The position numbers and the translations under genes were made by a program. Of a stretch of DNA of 64,000 nt, positions 42,870 through 53,477 are shown in pieces. Under the pieces are notes generated by a model. That model had not been told where the DNA came from. It did not search any database and was given only the letters and a program-made list of their open reading frames with translations. The stretch comes from Ambrosia x helenae. Its lineage: Eukaryota; Streptophyta; Magnoliopsida; Asterales; Asteraceae. The DNA is taken from NCBI GenBank assembly GCA_030844895.1, contig CM061227.1:73100593-73164592 (forward strand), in the 5' to 3' direction. Each line of letters starts with the position of its first letter. The first letter of the stretch is position 1.

Positions 42870-44533
42870 AAAAGTTGGGATTTTCTTGATTAATCTTGTT
42901 TAAATGGATACTAGACATGATATGAATAATCAAAAAATGGGTTTTTATAAATGAAACTTAATCTTTAATTTTTGGTTTTAAAACAGAAAATTTGGGTAAA
43001 ATGTGGTGATTGGAAAACCCACTAATGATCCTTGATGATAAAAATTAAGTTACAAGTTAAATTGTTGAAAATTGATTATGAAATAAAGGGAAATTAAGAG
43101 GTTTTAATAAAGTTTTTGAAGTCTGATTTAAGTCAGAAAATTTGATTTATAAACTTGTATAAAAAGTCACTCATTTGATGGAAATTGATTTCATTTTACT
43201 CCATAAGAAAAATTACAAGTTTTAGACTTAAAAACACTTAAAATATGGACTTTATTTAATAATTTTTGAAAGAAATTCAAGTCTGATTTAAATCAGTAAA
43301 TTAAGGGTATTATTTAACCCAAAATGACTCAAGTTGGAAGGAAAAATAATAAGGTTATAAATTATTGGGTTATGGGTTAATTAGAGGCCCAAAAATGGTT
43401 AAATTGAGCCTTAAAATGATGATTTGGAAAGGGATATTAAGACCTGATTATTTGAGATAAAAATCACTTAAAAATTTATAAAGCAATAGGTTTTGACCAA
43501 AAAGTTTGAATATTGGTTCAAAATTAAGTTTTGGCGAAGTCCGGTACAAAACTAGGTGGTAAAAAGGCGAAAAACGGCTTAATTTGTATAAATTTTGAAT
43601 CTGATTTTAAACAGGTCCTAAAGTGTATTTTTAAGATAAAAACATGTAAATAAAGGTATATTTAAGATACTACATGTTTTTACTAGTCACACGAATTGGA
43701 ATTTCGAGAAACTGCCGAAGTATCGCCTAAAACCGACAAATTTTGTAACTAGATGTCTTGCATGTTATAAATGCCGGATTAACTTGTGCATGATACTATA
43801 AATATATGCTAAGTAAATATATGTGTGAGATCATAAAATAAGGTTCTATATGTTTTAATATAAAAATACCGGACCAAAAGCGAGTCATGATCACCAACGA
43901 AGTCGTAATTTAGAGCAAGTGTTTTGAAAATAAATATTTTCAAAGGATTACATTTTCTTTAGAAAATGTTGTGTGAAAAGTCTAAGTTGGGTGAACAACT
44001 TAGGGAAAATAAATAAAATTGGTCGTTTATACGATTTTCATGAATAGGAAATCGAGTCGGCCAAGAATCAAGCTTTTGGGAAAATAACTAGAAATCGAAT
44101 ACGAGGTGAGTTCACAGCCCCATTTTTATAAAGTTTTTATAAATATTTTTGGGGGAAAAACACGTTGTAAAATAAATAGATTACGGGAAAAGACAACGGA
44201 AATTGTGGAATGTGTACGGGTATATGGGCGGATAACCTTCTTTCGGGACTGAAAGATGAGAAATGAAACCTTAAGGTAATGTTCCCAAGGCCATTCATAA
44301 TCATTAGCCTGGTACTGAGGGCAAGCGAAGTATTGGTGGATCCATCGGGTTGACGACCCTAGCCGCGACCAGTCGCTCTGGTCTAGTTCGGAAAATTACT
44401 TCAAATTCTATTGGGAACCAAATTGTCATGTGTTGGTATCAAATACTTATTATCTTGCTATTACATCATTGATTACCAACCTCCGTTCACCACCATGCTA
44501 AGTCTTCCGCTGTGGCATTTTGGGGGTGCGACA
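41566..44533 (+). repeat. 3' LTR of Gypsy-E (2,968 bp)
   Basis: TGTGACACCCGGCG ... GGGGGTGCGACA. E/F subtype: it shares blocks with the A/B LTR (GCGCGATACCGCGC block near 41,888, GGTGAGTTCACA near 44,105, hairpin 44,367-44,383) but lacks ~0.4-0.5 kb before its end, including the second 12-mer. Middle part diverged from A. No coding. Confidence 0.9.
42805..42857. repeat. TA dinucleotide microsatellite in the Gypsy-E LTR
   Basis: About 26 TA units followed by GTGTGTGTG; the Gypsy-F LTR has only a short TATATA run at the equivalent place (near 45,916). Confidence 0.9.
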
Positions 44534-44622
44534 ATGTAAAGTACTTTTTTAATCGCTAAAATATTTGGATATAACAAAATTTAAGTCTAAAACTTTTTAA
44601 AGGGAAAATAAATATTAAAAAG
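44534..44622. other. 89-bp spacer between the inverted E and F LTRs
   Basis: AT-rich, no match noticed elsewhere in the window. It separates the complete E LTR end from the truncated F LTR. Confidence 0.6.
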
Positions 44623-47166
44623 CAAAAATATTTATAAAAACTTTATAAAAATGGGGCTGTGAACTCACCTCGTATTCGATTTCTAGTTATTTTCCCAATA
44701 GCTTGATTCTTGGCCGACTCGATTTCCTATTCATGAAAATCGTATAAAACAACCAATTTTATTTATTTTCCCTAAGTTGTTCACCCAACTTAGAGTTTTC
44801 ACACAACATTTTCTAAAGAAAATGTAATCCTTTGAAAATATTTATTTTCAAAATGCTTGCTCTAAATTACGACTTCGTTGGTGATCATGACTCGCTTTTG
44901 GTCCAGTATTTTTATATTAAAACATATAGCACCTTATTTTATGATCTCACACATATGTTTACTTAGCATATATTTATAGTATCATGCACAAGTTAATCCG
45001 GAATTTATAACATGCAAGACATCTAGTTACAAAATTTGTCGGTTTTAGGCGATACTTCGGCAGTTTCTCGAAATTCCAATTCGTGTGACTAGTAAAAACA
45101 TGTAGTATCTTAAATATACCTTTATTTACATGTTTTTATCTTAAAAATACACTTTTAGGACCTGTTTAAGATCAGATTCAAAATTTATACAAATTAAGCC
45201 GTTTTTCGCCTTTTTACCACCTAGTTTTGTACGGACTTCGCCAAAACTTAATTTTTGAACCAATATTCAAACTTTTTGGTCAAAACTTATTATTTTATAA
45301 GTTTTTAAGTGGTTTTTATCTCAAATAATTAGGTCTTAATATCCTTTCCAAATCATCATTTTAAGGCTCAATTTAACCATTTTTGGGCCTCTAATTAACC
45401 CATAACCCAATAATTTATAACCTTATTATTTTTCCTTCCAACTTGGGTCATTTTGGGTTAAATAACACCCTTAATTTACTGATTTAAATCAGACTTGAAT
45501 TTCTTTCAAAAATCATTAAATAAAGTCTATATTTTAAGTGTTTTTAAGTCTAAAACTTGTAATTTTTCTTATGGAGTAAAATCAAGTCAATTTTCCTCAC
45601 ATGAGTGACTTTTTATACAAGTTTATAACTCAAATTTTCTGACTTAAATCTGACTTCAAAAAATTTATTAAAACCTCTTAATTTCCCTTTATTTCATAAT
45701 CAATTTCCAACAATTTAACTTGTAACTTAATTTTTATCATCAAGGATCATTAGTGGGTTTTCTAATCACCACATTATACCCAAATTTTTTGTTTTAAAAC
45801 CAAAAATTTAAAGATTAAGTTTCATTTATAAAAACCCATTTTTTGATCATTCATATTATGTCTAGTATCCATTTAAACAAGATTAATCAAGAAAATCCCA
45901 ACTTTTACACACACATATATATACACGGCATACATATACATGTACATAATTAGTTTTTGTTTTCTATTTTTAAGCTTATACATTATCATTTCAACATCTA
46001 GAAATCATGTTTTATAGCTTGAATCTTGTTAATCATGTGTTTGATCATACATGCAATGATAGATTTGGAGTCAAAATTTAACATAACATATATGTACATA
46101 CATACATATGTACGGTTACCCACATACACACATATATGTATGTACAAACTCACGCATATACACACCAACACATCTCATCTCTCTTTATTTTTAATGAAAA
46201 CCATATGTTTGTAAATTTAGTTGTGTGAATCATCCAAGTTTAGGGTTGAAAATATTAAAATGATATGAAACAAGTTAGGGTTTTTACCTGTTTAAGAAGA
46301 ATGTGAAAGATAGCTTTGAAACCCTTAGAAGTCTTGTTTAAATCTCCATTTCTTCAAGCTTTTCTTGGATGTTTTGATCAAAATATGGCTGAATTCTTGA
46401 AGGTTTTAGTTGAAAAAAAATATTATAGAGAGAGAGAGAGAGAGTGAAGTTGGCGGATGAGAGAGAGAGGAGTGGAAGAGTTTGTGTGTTGTTGTGGAGA
46501 AGATGGAGAGTCTAGAACTTTATAATCATCATTAAATTGCATGAATCACCATGCTAGCCTATTGTGGCAGCCACAATCACACGACACACACACATACTAG
46601 GGTAGATTACTTGTCACAATAATAATAATCCATCACATTTTTAGTATAAGGTGTAGGTTTAGCGGGTATATTACTAGTTAACGCGGTACCGGCCTCTAAC
46701 TGTTTTAAATACCCGACACACCCAAAAAATAATATTTTTGACTCAAGACATAATATTATACAAGTCAAGTTAATATTAGGTGCTATCTACTGTAAAAATG
46801 GCGAATTTTTATAATATGGGCGCGCAGATTGCGCGGTATCGCGCATTGCGACTAAAATCACCATTTTTATACTCTAGATTTATTTCTCCATATTTTTCAA
46901 CTAAATATGATTAGAAATATTATTTTAAACTTAAATTTTAAATTTCGGACTTTAATTATTACCGGGTCATCACCAACGATCGTATTTCGCGCGCAAAATC
47001 GCTACGCGACAAGATTTTTAAATATGACACTTTTAGTCATACTTTCACATATTAAATAAGCTTTTGGACTAAAAATTCACTTTATTAACTTCAAATATTA
47101 TTTTTAAACATACACCTAACTTTACATAAGCACGGTTAATTATTTGCTAAAACGCCGGGTGTCACA
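44623..47166 (-). repeat. 3' LTR of Gypsy-F, truncated
   Basis: Inverted counterpart of 41,566-44,160, nearly identical by eye. The outer ~400 bp (from the GGTGAGTTCACA block outward) is missing, starting abruptly at 44,623. It ends GCCGGGTGTCACA at 47,166, beside the polypurine tract AGGGGAGAC (47,167-47,178). Confidence 0.9.
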
Positions 47167-47191
47167 GTCTCCCCTCGTCCCCGAAATTTCT

Positions 47192-47857
47192 TTACAAGGT
47201 TCGTTTACGTCTTCTACGGAAAAGATGGGGATATTTGCACTTCATCTGGTCTTGGAGTTCCCATGTGAACTCGGGTCCACGCTTGGAATTCCACTTGACC
47301 TTTACTAACTTGATTCGATTTCGCCTCAGTTTCTGGATTTTCCAATCCATAACCTCAACAGGTTCTTCAACAAATCGAAGCTTGTCGTCAATGCAAACTT
47401 CATCAGGCGGAATGATTAGTGTCTCATCCGACAGACACTTCTTCAAGTTGGATACATGGAAGACGTCATGAATCCCACTCAGATCTTGGGGTAATTTGAG
47501 ACGATAAGCAACTGGACCTACTCGAGCTAGGATCTCAAATGGTCCTTTACCAAATCTCATCACACCTTTCCAGGGTGAGACTTTCAAAAGAACACGATCT
47601 CCAAGCTGTAATTCTAATGGTTTTCTTCTGTTATCCGCATAGCTCTTTTGCCGATCTACAGCTGCTTTCAACCTTTCCCTGATCTGAACAATCTTGTCAG
47701 AGGTCGCTTGAACAATCTCAGGTCCAAGTAGCTGCTTCTCACCAACTTCACCCCAACAAAGAGGTGAACGACATTTCCTTCCGTATAAAGCCTCAAACGG
47801 TGCGGCTTTAATACTGGAATGATAGCTATTATTATAAGAAAACTCAACCAACGGCAA
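47192..47857 (-). CDS. Gypsy-F integrase C-terminus and chromodomain
   Basis: 221 open codons: FSYNNSYHSSIKAAPFEAL, YGRKCRSPLCWGEVG, QLGDRVLLKVSPW, then RFGKGPFEILARVG, where relatives read GKGGKLSPRYIGPFEIL; eight residues (24 nt, near 47,544) are deleted in frame from the GPY/F module. HDVFHVSNLKKCL and the chromodomain-like end (EEPVEVMDWK, RGPEFTWE, YPHLF) follow. Separated from the DDE core by a frameshift near 47,865. Confidence 0.9.
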   Translation of the reverse strand: MPLVEFSYNNSYHSSIKAAPFEALYGRKCRSPLCWGEVGEKQLLGPEIVQATSDKIVQIRERLKAAVDRQKSYADNRRKPLELQLGDRVLLKVSPWKGVMRFGKGPFEILARVGPVAYRLKLPQDLSGIHDVFHVSNLKKCLSDETLIIPPDEVCIDDKLRFVEEPVEVMDWKIQKLRRNRIKLVKVKWNSKRGPEFTWELQDQMKCKYPHLFRRRRKRTL

Positions 47858-48276
47858 GTGAGTATCCAGTTCCCTCCAAAATCAATCACGCATGCTCGCA
47901 ACATGTCCTCCAAAGTTTGAATGGTCCTTTCACTCTGACCATCCGTCTGAGGATGATAAGCTGTACTCATGTCTAACCGAGTACCAAAAGAATTTTGGAG
48001 CGTCTGCCAAAACCTGGATACAAAACGTCCGTCTCTATCGGAGATGATTGATACTGGAACTCCATGTCGAGAGACAACTTCCTTCAGATAAAGAGATGCT
48101 AACTTTTCCAATTTGTCTTTTTCTCGGATCGGTAGAAAGTGAGCGGATTTCGTTAATCGGTCCACAATTACCCAAATAGCATCATTTCCTTTAGCTGTTC
48201 GAGTTAATTTGGTTACGAGATCCATAGTGATGAGCTCCCATTTCCAATGGGGAATTTCTGGTTGTTGCAGAAGCCC
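47858..48276 (-). pseudogene. pol: Gypsy-F integrase DDE core, cut by Copia-G
   Basis: From the insertion point (LLQQPEIPHWKWELITMDLV) through D in VDRLTKSAHF, D in SDRDGRF and E in TDGQSERTIQTLEDM; all three catalytic acids are present. The frame shifts after CVIDFGGNW. The zinc finger and the rest of pol lie on the other side of Copia-G (60,818 onward). Confidence 0.92.
48272..48276. repeat. Target-site duplication of Copia-G, left copy
   Basis: AGCCC directly before the LTR TGTTAGG. The empty site is seen in Gypsy-B (GCAGAAGCCCAGACGG, about 30,072-30,087). Confidence 0.95.
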
Positions 48277-48989
48277 TGTTAGGATCTGAGTTTGATTGTT
48301 TTGATTATATTTAACTAAGAATGATAAGAGTGATGTGAATATAGATAGAAAGTGCAGCGGAATGATAAACTATTAATCAAAACATGAGAGTAATTGTTTT
48401 CTGATCGAATGCTTTCATTTATCTAAAAGATTACAATCATACAAGTACTCCCCCTCAGCCTGATCACACAGTGATTGTTTGTCTGAGAGAATGTTTTTGT
48501 GTGTGATGCAATAGAACAGTACAAGCACTGTTCTATTTATAGACAAACCTAAACCACTGATGACCTAGGCTGACGTCATCTAAGACAGTGACCTCTAACA
48601 GAATAACAAACATAAAACATCTGCCTATTACAAACTACTGTTACATTGAAAACACTGAAGGTAAACTACTGTTGTAGGAAAACTCTGATGGTCTTGAATC
48701 CTCTGCTGGAGCCTAAGTGTTGTTGGCTCCAGCAGTGCTTTAGTCTTCAGTACTTGGATCAGCAGTTGTTCTTCATCAGACCTTTGGTCAGCAGTTGTTC
48801 TTCATCAGTGTTTATTCAGCAGTCCTTTGTATCAGCAGTTGTCATAGCAGTTGTTTGGATGAGACAGTTGTTAGAGTCAGCAGTCTTTTGGGAGAAATAT
48901 GTTGTAAGGACTGTTTATTGTGTGGATCAACTGTTAGCATGTTTTGGCTTTTCAATCATCTGTTCTTCTCCAGGTCAGCAGACCCAACA
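48277..48989 (-). repeat. 3' LTR of Copia-G (713 bp)
   Basis: TGTTAGGATC ... AGACCCAACA. Holds repeated CAGCAGTTGTTCTTCATCAG-like units (48,755-48,865) and TATA TCTATTTATAG (48,535-48,545, minus orientation). Confidence 0.96.
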
Positions 48990-49001
48990 ATCTCTCCCTA
49001 G
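48990..49001 (-). other. Polypurine tract of Copia-G
   Basis: Minus strand TAGGGAGAGAT directly before the 3' LTR. Confidence 0.7.
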
Positions 49002-49029
49002 AACAGATGATGCCAAAACTCAGCTTTAT

Positions 49030-50169
49030 TTACTGATCTTTATTCCTCATCAGACTTTCTCTGATTTGACCTTTGAATTGTAGTTCAAAGTCCAGAGCAA
49101 ATAAGTCTTCTTCATCTCTTTCAAGCTCTAGATTTAGCAATGTTTGAAGATCATTTGCACATAGGCTGTATGCATCATCCATGCTAATCTTCTGAACTCT
49201 TCCATCTGACCTGAGCAGAGTCAATTCATGGTTTTCTTTGTTGACTTTCCATTTTAGAATTTTTGGGTCAGTGGATTTGCTGAGATGAACTTTTATTTGG
49301 GATGAGTTAGGTGATGGAGGTCTTCCAATGAGTTCCCTGAGTTTCTCTGTTGTGGGATCAGAGAAAAAATGTATCTGATTGAAGAGCCCTTCTTTGATAA
49401 ATGTATCAGCAAACTTCTTCTGATCTTCTTCTGACATTTCCTTCTTTTTCTTGAACTGTCTTCTTGCAGCAGCTGATAGATCAGAAGTTTCAAGTAGGCT
49501 GTCTAAGGTAAAAGTCTGCTGGGGTCTCTTCATCAGTGGCTCATCAGGATAGACAGGTTTTCTAGGCAGGCTGGGATCCTTCTTTCTGTTTTCTTCAAGA
49601 CTCTTGTATGTCTCAACCAGCCTCAGCTCAGACCATCTAGAGACAGACCTCATTTCCCCATAGTTAGCAGCTACTATCTCTTGTCTCATTCTTTTAAACT
49701 TTAAGGCTCTGACTGGGTCTCTGCCTTTGCCAAAATTAGGAGTAGAGACTTTAGCTTTGGGGTCTTTGGCCAACTCTTCTATTCTGAGAAGTTCTTCTCT
49801 TAGTGCATGAGTGGTCCAACCATTAAACTGCTTTTTGGTTGCTTTATATGGCTTGGTTGCCAAGATCTGTTCCAGAAGAGAATCCCTAACCTCCTTTTCC
49901 AAGTCAACACTGAGAGGCATGGAGGACATGGAGTTGCTCAGGGTCTTAGCAAAGTCCTCAATCCTTCTGAGTTTGCTAAGCTCTGCTGAATGGATGCCCT
50001 GAGCAGTCCTGTCATCCTTCCCTTTGCATCTCTCCTTAATGATGGCATCTACCTGTTCACCCTTGTATTTAAGGTATGTATCAATGTTTAGGGGAACAGG
50101 GAAATTTGGGAGAGAAGGGAAAGATCTGTCAGATGGTTGTTCAGTATTGTAGAAGGATTGTAATTCCCC
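49030..50169 (-). pseudogene. ORF3 of Copia-G, C-terminal part
   Basis: Frame continues upstream of the first Met to the frameshift at the CCCC run 50,166-50,169; together ~380 codons. Charged and helical, with EKEVRDSLLEQILATKP, ELRLVETYKSLEENRKKD and FKKKKEMSEEDQKKFADTF, then a conserved-looking C-terminal segment (LKWKVNKENHELTLLRSDGRVQ) ending in TGA beside the polypurine tract. It resembles a coiled-coil or structural protein; no catalytic motif and no obvious transmembrane helix. Role unknown. Confidence 0.7.
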
Positions 50170-52952
50170 TTGAGTAGATCAAGTTCAAGGGGATACTGAA
50201 CAACCAATGGTGTAATGGTTGGTGGTGGTCTATGGGAACTGAATTTGGATGTGTGTGGTGAGAATGATGAAATTGGAATAGCTGTAATAGGAGTGGATTG
50301 TGCAGTTGAGGTGGTGTTTGGTGATGTGTGTATGTTTTCATCATGTACAACAAAGGTTGATTTTCTCTTCCTTGTGTACAAGATTTTAGGGGATGGTGAT
50401 TTGGAAGCAATGGTTGGATTAACATCTGTTGGCCTTTTAGTAGGTCCAGCAGATGTTTGGGATTTGGTTGGTGATGTAGGTTTGGGTGTAGGTTTGGTGG
50501 TTGTATGTTCAGATGTGCTTGTAGGTTTAGGTGTAGTGGTTTGGGAAGCAGTGTTTTGGGTGGTTTCAGTGTTTTGGGTGGCAGTGGTTTCAGCAGCAGT
50601 GGTTTTGTCAACAGAGGTTTTTAGCTTGGATGGTGGTTTTCTGACATGTCTAGCAGGCATTTTCATCCTTTTTGAGGATCCCACATCTTCAATCTCCTGC
50701 TGTTGTTCCTTCTTGAGGTTCACCAGCAACTCTGCTTTAGCTTCCAAGGTGTCAGCCCTTTTTTGTTTGGCCTGAGCAGCCTTTTCAGCTTCTAGGTTTG
50801 CAGAGTTGTCTACTGCTTTGCTTTTGTCAATGGTTTGTTGTGGTGCTGTTGGTGTTGCTTGTTGTTGTTGTTGTGGTGCTGTTTGACTAGCCTCTGGTTT
50901 GTTAGCAGACTTGGCTTTGCCCTTTTTAGAAGGTGGACAACCAAAGGGATCTAGCTTTGGTAGCCTATCTCTGCCACTCTCCCCCTTTTTGGCATCATCA
51001 GCCGTGAAGACATCATCATCTTCATCCCTGAGAATGGTGGTAGGGGCAGAGCCAGTGGTCTTCAGCAGGTGATTTTTGATGGCTTTAATGTCTGCATGTG
51101 TATCTTTGTACCTTGCATCCACCATGTTTCTGATCTCAGCCATATATGTTTCATGGGTCTGATCAGCTAGTTTTCTGTGAGCTATGATGATGGGGGAAAC
51201 GGATTTCCATAGCTCACTAGCTATATCAGCTGTTGATGGTTGACTTTTGGAAAGGTCTGCTATGGAACCCAGTATGAGCTTGACATCAGATTTGATGTCT
51301 GCTATAGAGGTTTCAATTGCTTGAACTCTGTCCGTCAATTCTTGGTATTTTGACCCATCTCCTAAGTTAATAGGATCATCTGAGTCCCTACCAGTGGTAG
51401 TTCTACCTGATTCAGTCCTAATAGGTGAACCAGATGCCCCTTTTTCTTGGTACTGGGGACTTCCAACTGATTTTGGGGACACTATGGTGGCCTCATCAGT
51501 TGTTGCCTTCAAGGGAGTCTTAGCAATGTAACCACTGTCCTGGTGTGAGACAATGGTCTCTACATCAGTAGTGGCTGCTCCACTTGAAAACTCACCTAGA
51601 GTTGCATTGAACTCAGGTGGTGTAACCTCCTCTACTGTTTGTGGGATGGCAGATTGAATGTTCTCAGGACCAGTCACTTGTGGGGGTATGCTCTCAGTGA
51701 TAGGTGGAAGAGAGGAACTGGGATTTTCCTGAGATTTCTCAATTGCCTCAAACAGAGGATGCATGGTTTGTGGAACATGATGTGATGGTGAGGGTGGAGG
51801 AGTAACAAGAGAATTAGCCCTGGGAGAGGGGCTTGTGAACATTTGGCCATGTGACTCAAATGTATCATGATGTGTTTCCCCTTGGCTTACAACATGATCC
51901 TTTTGGGAGGATTCATGAGGAGTTTGGTCAGGTTGAGGTATGTCCAACTGTTGTGAGGAAGTAACAACAGTGGTTTCAGGTTGCTTTGGTGGTGCAACAG
52001 AGTTTTCTTCTGGTACCTCATCATCCAGAAGTCTCATTTGTGGTTGAGTGGTGGTTTTTGTGGATGGATGTTTTCTTTTGGAAGTGGCTGGTGTGGGTTT
52101 CACAGCACTGGATGTAGTGCCATGATCACCAGGAGCAGTGGGCTCAACAACAGAGGTTTTGACAACAGTTGTTGTCTTTGTCCTCTTTGTTTGTGTTTTA
52201 GAAACTTTGGACACTTTTGACACTTTTTCTTGGGTGCTTCCACCCAGCATTCTAGTGAAAGTTTCATCAGTTAAGCTTTTCATTTGCATTGCCTCACCCT
52301 TTTTGAAAACCTTTTCTGGTAAGACCTTTTGTATGATTACACTAAGAATTCTTGGGTAAATTAGAAAAGCATTGTTTGACCCAGACTTAATCGCTTTCAC
52401 ATTTGACACTAAGTCCATGAACAATCCCTAGGAAAGATTGAAGTCAGAGTTTGACAACATGGCATAACCCAGATATTGCATCCTTAATGGGATTTCATTG
52501 AAGGATGTGGACTTAGCGGAGACACACAGAAGAATGGTATGGAAGAAAAATTTCATGACTGGTGGGAAAAACTTTTTGAAAAGAGTTGATCCAGTCATCT
52601 GACCATCATACCCTCGTTCTTGAAACTCAGTGTGAAGCTCTGTTTTTGTGAAGGAGTCCTTACCTGCCAGGTCATTTAGTGAGAAGGTTGTGTATATGAT
52701 TTCAGGGGTAATGACGATACTTGTTTCTCCAATTTAGGAAATAATGGAAGTTGGCTTTTTGTCTTGTAATAGAAACTCAGCATTCAACCAGAACTCTTGG
52801 AGAGTATCAATGTAGATGGGGGCGTCAGCGGTTAAGATGGGTAGGTATTTGGAATTTAGAAGAATGTCAATGGTGGAATGGAAAGATATGTTATCATCTG
52901 TTTTAACCAGATATGGGAGACAATTGTGGGTGGCTTTGGCTTGAAGATCCAT
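50170..52952 (-). pseudogene. ORF3 of Copia-G, N-terminal and Pro/Thr/Ser-rich part
   Basis: Starts at ATG 52,950-52,952 (MDLQAKATHNCLPYL). The N-terminal globular region (about 240 residues) is homologous by eye to ORF3 of Copia-1 (LQEFW / MQEFW and following). In-frame stops at 52,734-52,736 (TAA) and 52,428-52,430 (TAG). From 52,427 a 778-codon frame runs through a long low-complexity linker with many Thr/Pro/Gln/Ser (e.g. TPTAPQQTIDKS, KPTPKPTSPTK) and basic patches. A one-base shift at the CCCC run (50,166-50,169) joins it to the C-terminal part. Intact length would be ~1,300 residues. Confidence 0.75.
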
Positions 52953-53477
52953 TTTAATGGATTCCGAAGGTGAAGATGAATGGAATTTGATTGAGGGTTT
53001 GAGAATGAAGAAGGCGGTTTCAGTATTTTGAATACAATGAGACAGTGTAACATCTGTTGTGGTAAAACAGGGTTTTTATAGGCTCAAAAGAAACCGCTGA
53101 TGTGGCCAAACCTCTGCTTGTATGAGCAGACGTGGCAATCATCTGATGGATGAAACATCTGGTGGAGAACAGCTGTTTTGGCAAACAACTGATACAAACA
53201 GCTGATGGAACCAACTGTTGTGATTTATTTTATTTTATTTTTTATTTTTTTTTGTATAGATATAGTATAGGTATAGTATAGATATATAGCGAAACAGTTG
53301 TTTTATCTGATCAGATGTTTTGAAACAGATTTTTCAACCAACAGTGGATATGAATGAAACAGTGGTTGTTTTATCTGATCAGATGTTTGAAACAGATTTT
53401 TCAACCAAACAGCTATTTTTAAGAAATTTTGATTTTCTGAAACATTTTATTGCTTTTTTTAAAAAAAAATTATTTGT
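52953..53477 (-). promoter_or_regulatory. Pol-ORF3 spacer of Copia-G: TATA-like tract, motif clusters, tandem repeat
   Basis: 525 bp without coding. In the ORF3 direction: a tandem 50-bp repeat (53,356-53,407 and 53,291-53,340), each with the perfect palindrome ATCTGATCAGAT and AACAG(A/T)TGTT words; an AT tract with TATATA (53,253-53,290); then another cluster (53,160-53,220: AACAGCTGTT, CAACTGATAC, CAGCTGATG, CAACTGTTG); then the ATG 330 nt from the TATA-like site. Inference: an internal promoter for ORF3, as in Copia-1. Confidence 0.45.

Larger units (their letters stand above)
40880..44533 (+). mobile_element. Gypsy-E: 3' end of a Tekay element interrupted by Gypsy-D
   Basis: Coding resumes in the integrase (IKAAPFEALYGRKC) right after the Gypsy-D LTR and runs to the chromodomain and a 2,968-bp LTR of the E/F type (TGTGACACCC). 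The upstream part is not in the window. Sequence is very close to Gypsy-F, its inverted neighbour. Confidence 0.88.
44623..48276 (-). mobile_element. Gypsy-F, left (3') segment
   Basis: Minus-strand Tekay element of E/F type: truncated 3' LTR, chromodomain and integrase core up to the Copia-G insertion. The right segment is 60,818-64,000. The two halves join within PSGLLQQPEIP of the integrase, and AGCCC is duplicated on both sides of Copia-G. Confidence 0.93.

Noticed and set aside
48646..49083. Plus-strand ORFs through the Copia-G LTR, partly repeated at 60,475
   Set aside because: They run across LTR and the antisense of ORF3; the repetition is explained by the two LTRs, not by a gene pair.
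50215..50775. 186-codon plus-strand ORF opposite ORF3
   Set aside because: Gly/Val-rich antisense shadow of the Thr/Pro/Gln-rich linker; no independent signal.
53223..53290. TATAGATATAG-type AT repeats as an origin or matrix attachment region
   Set aside because: Short and simple-sequence; the only support is base composition. Treated as a TATA-like tract.
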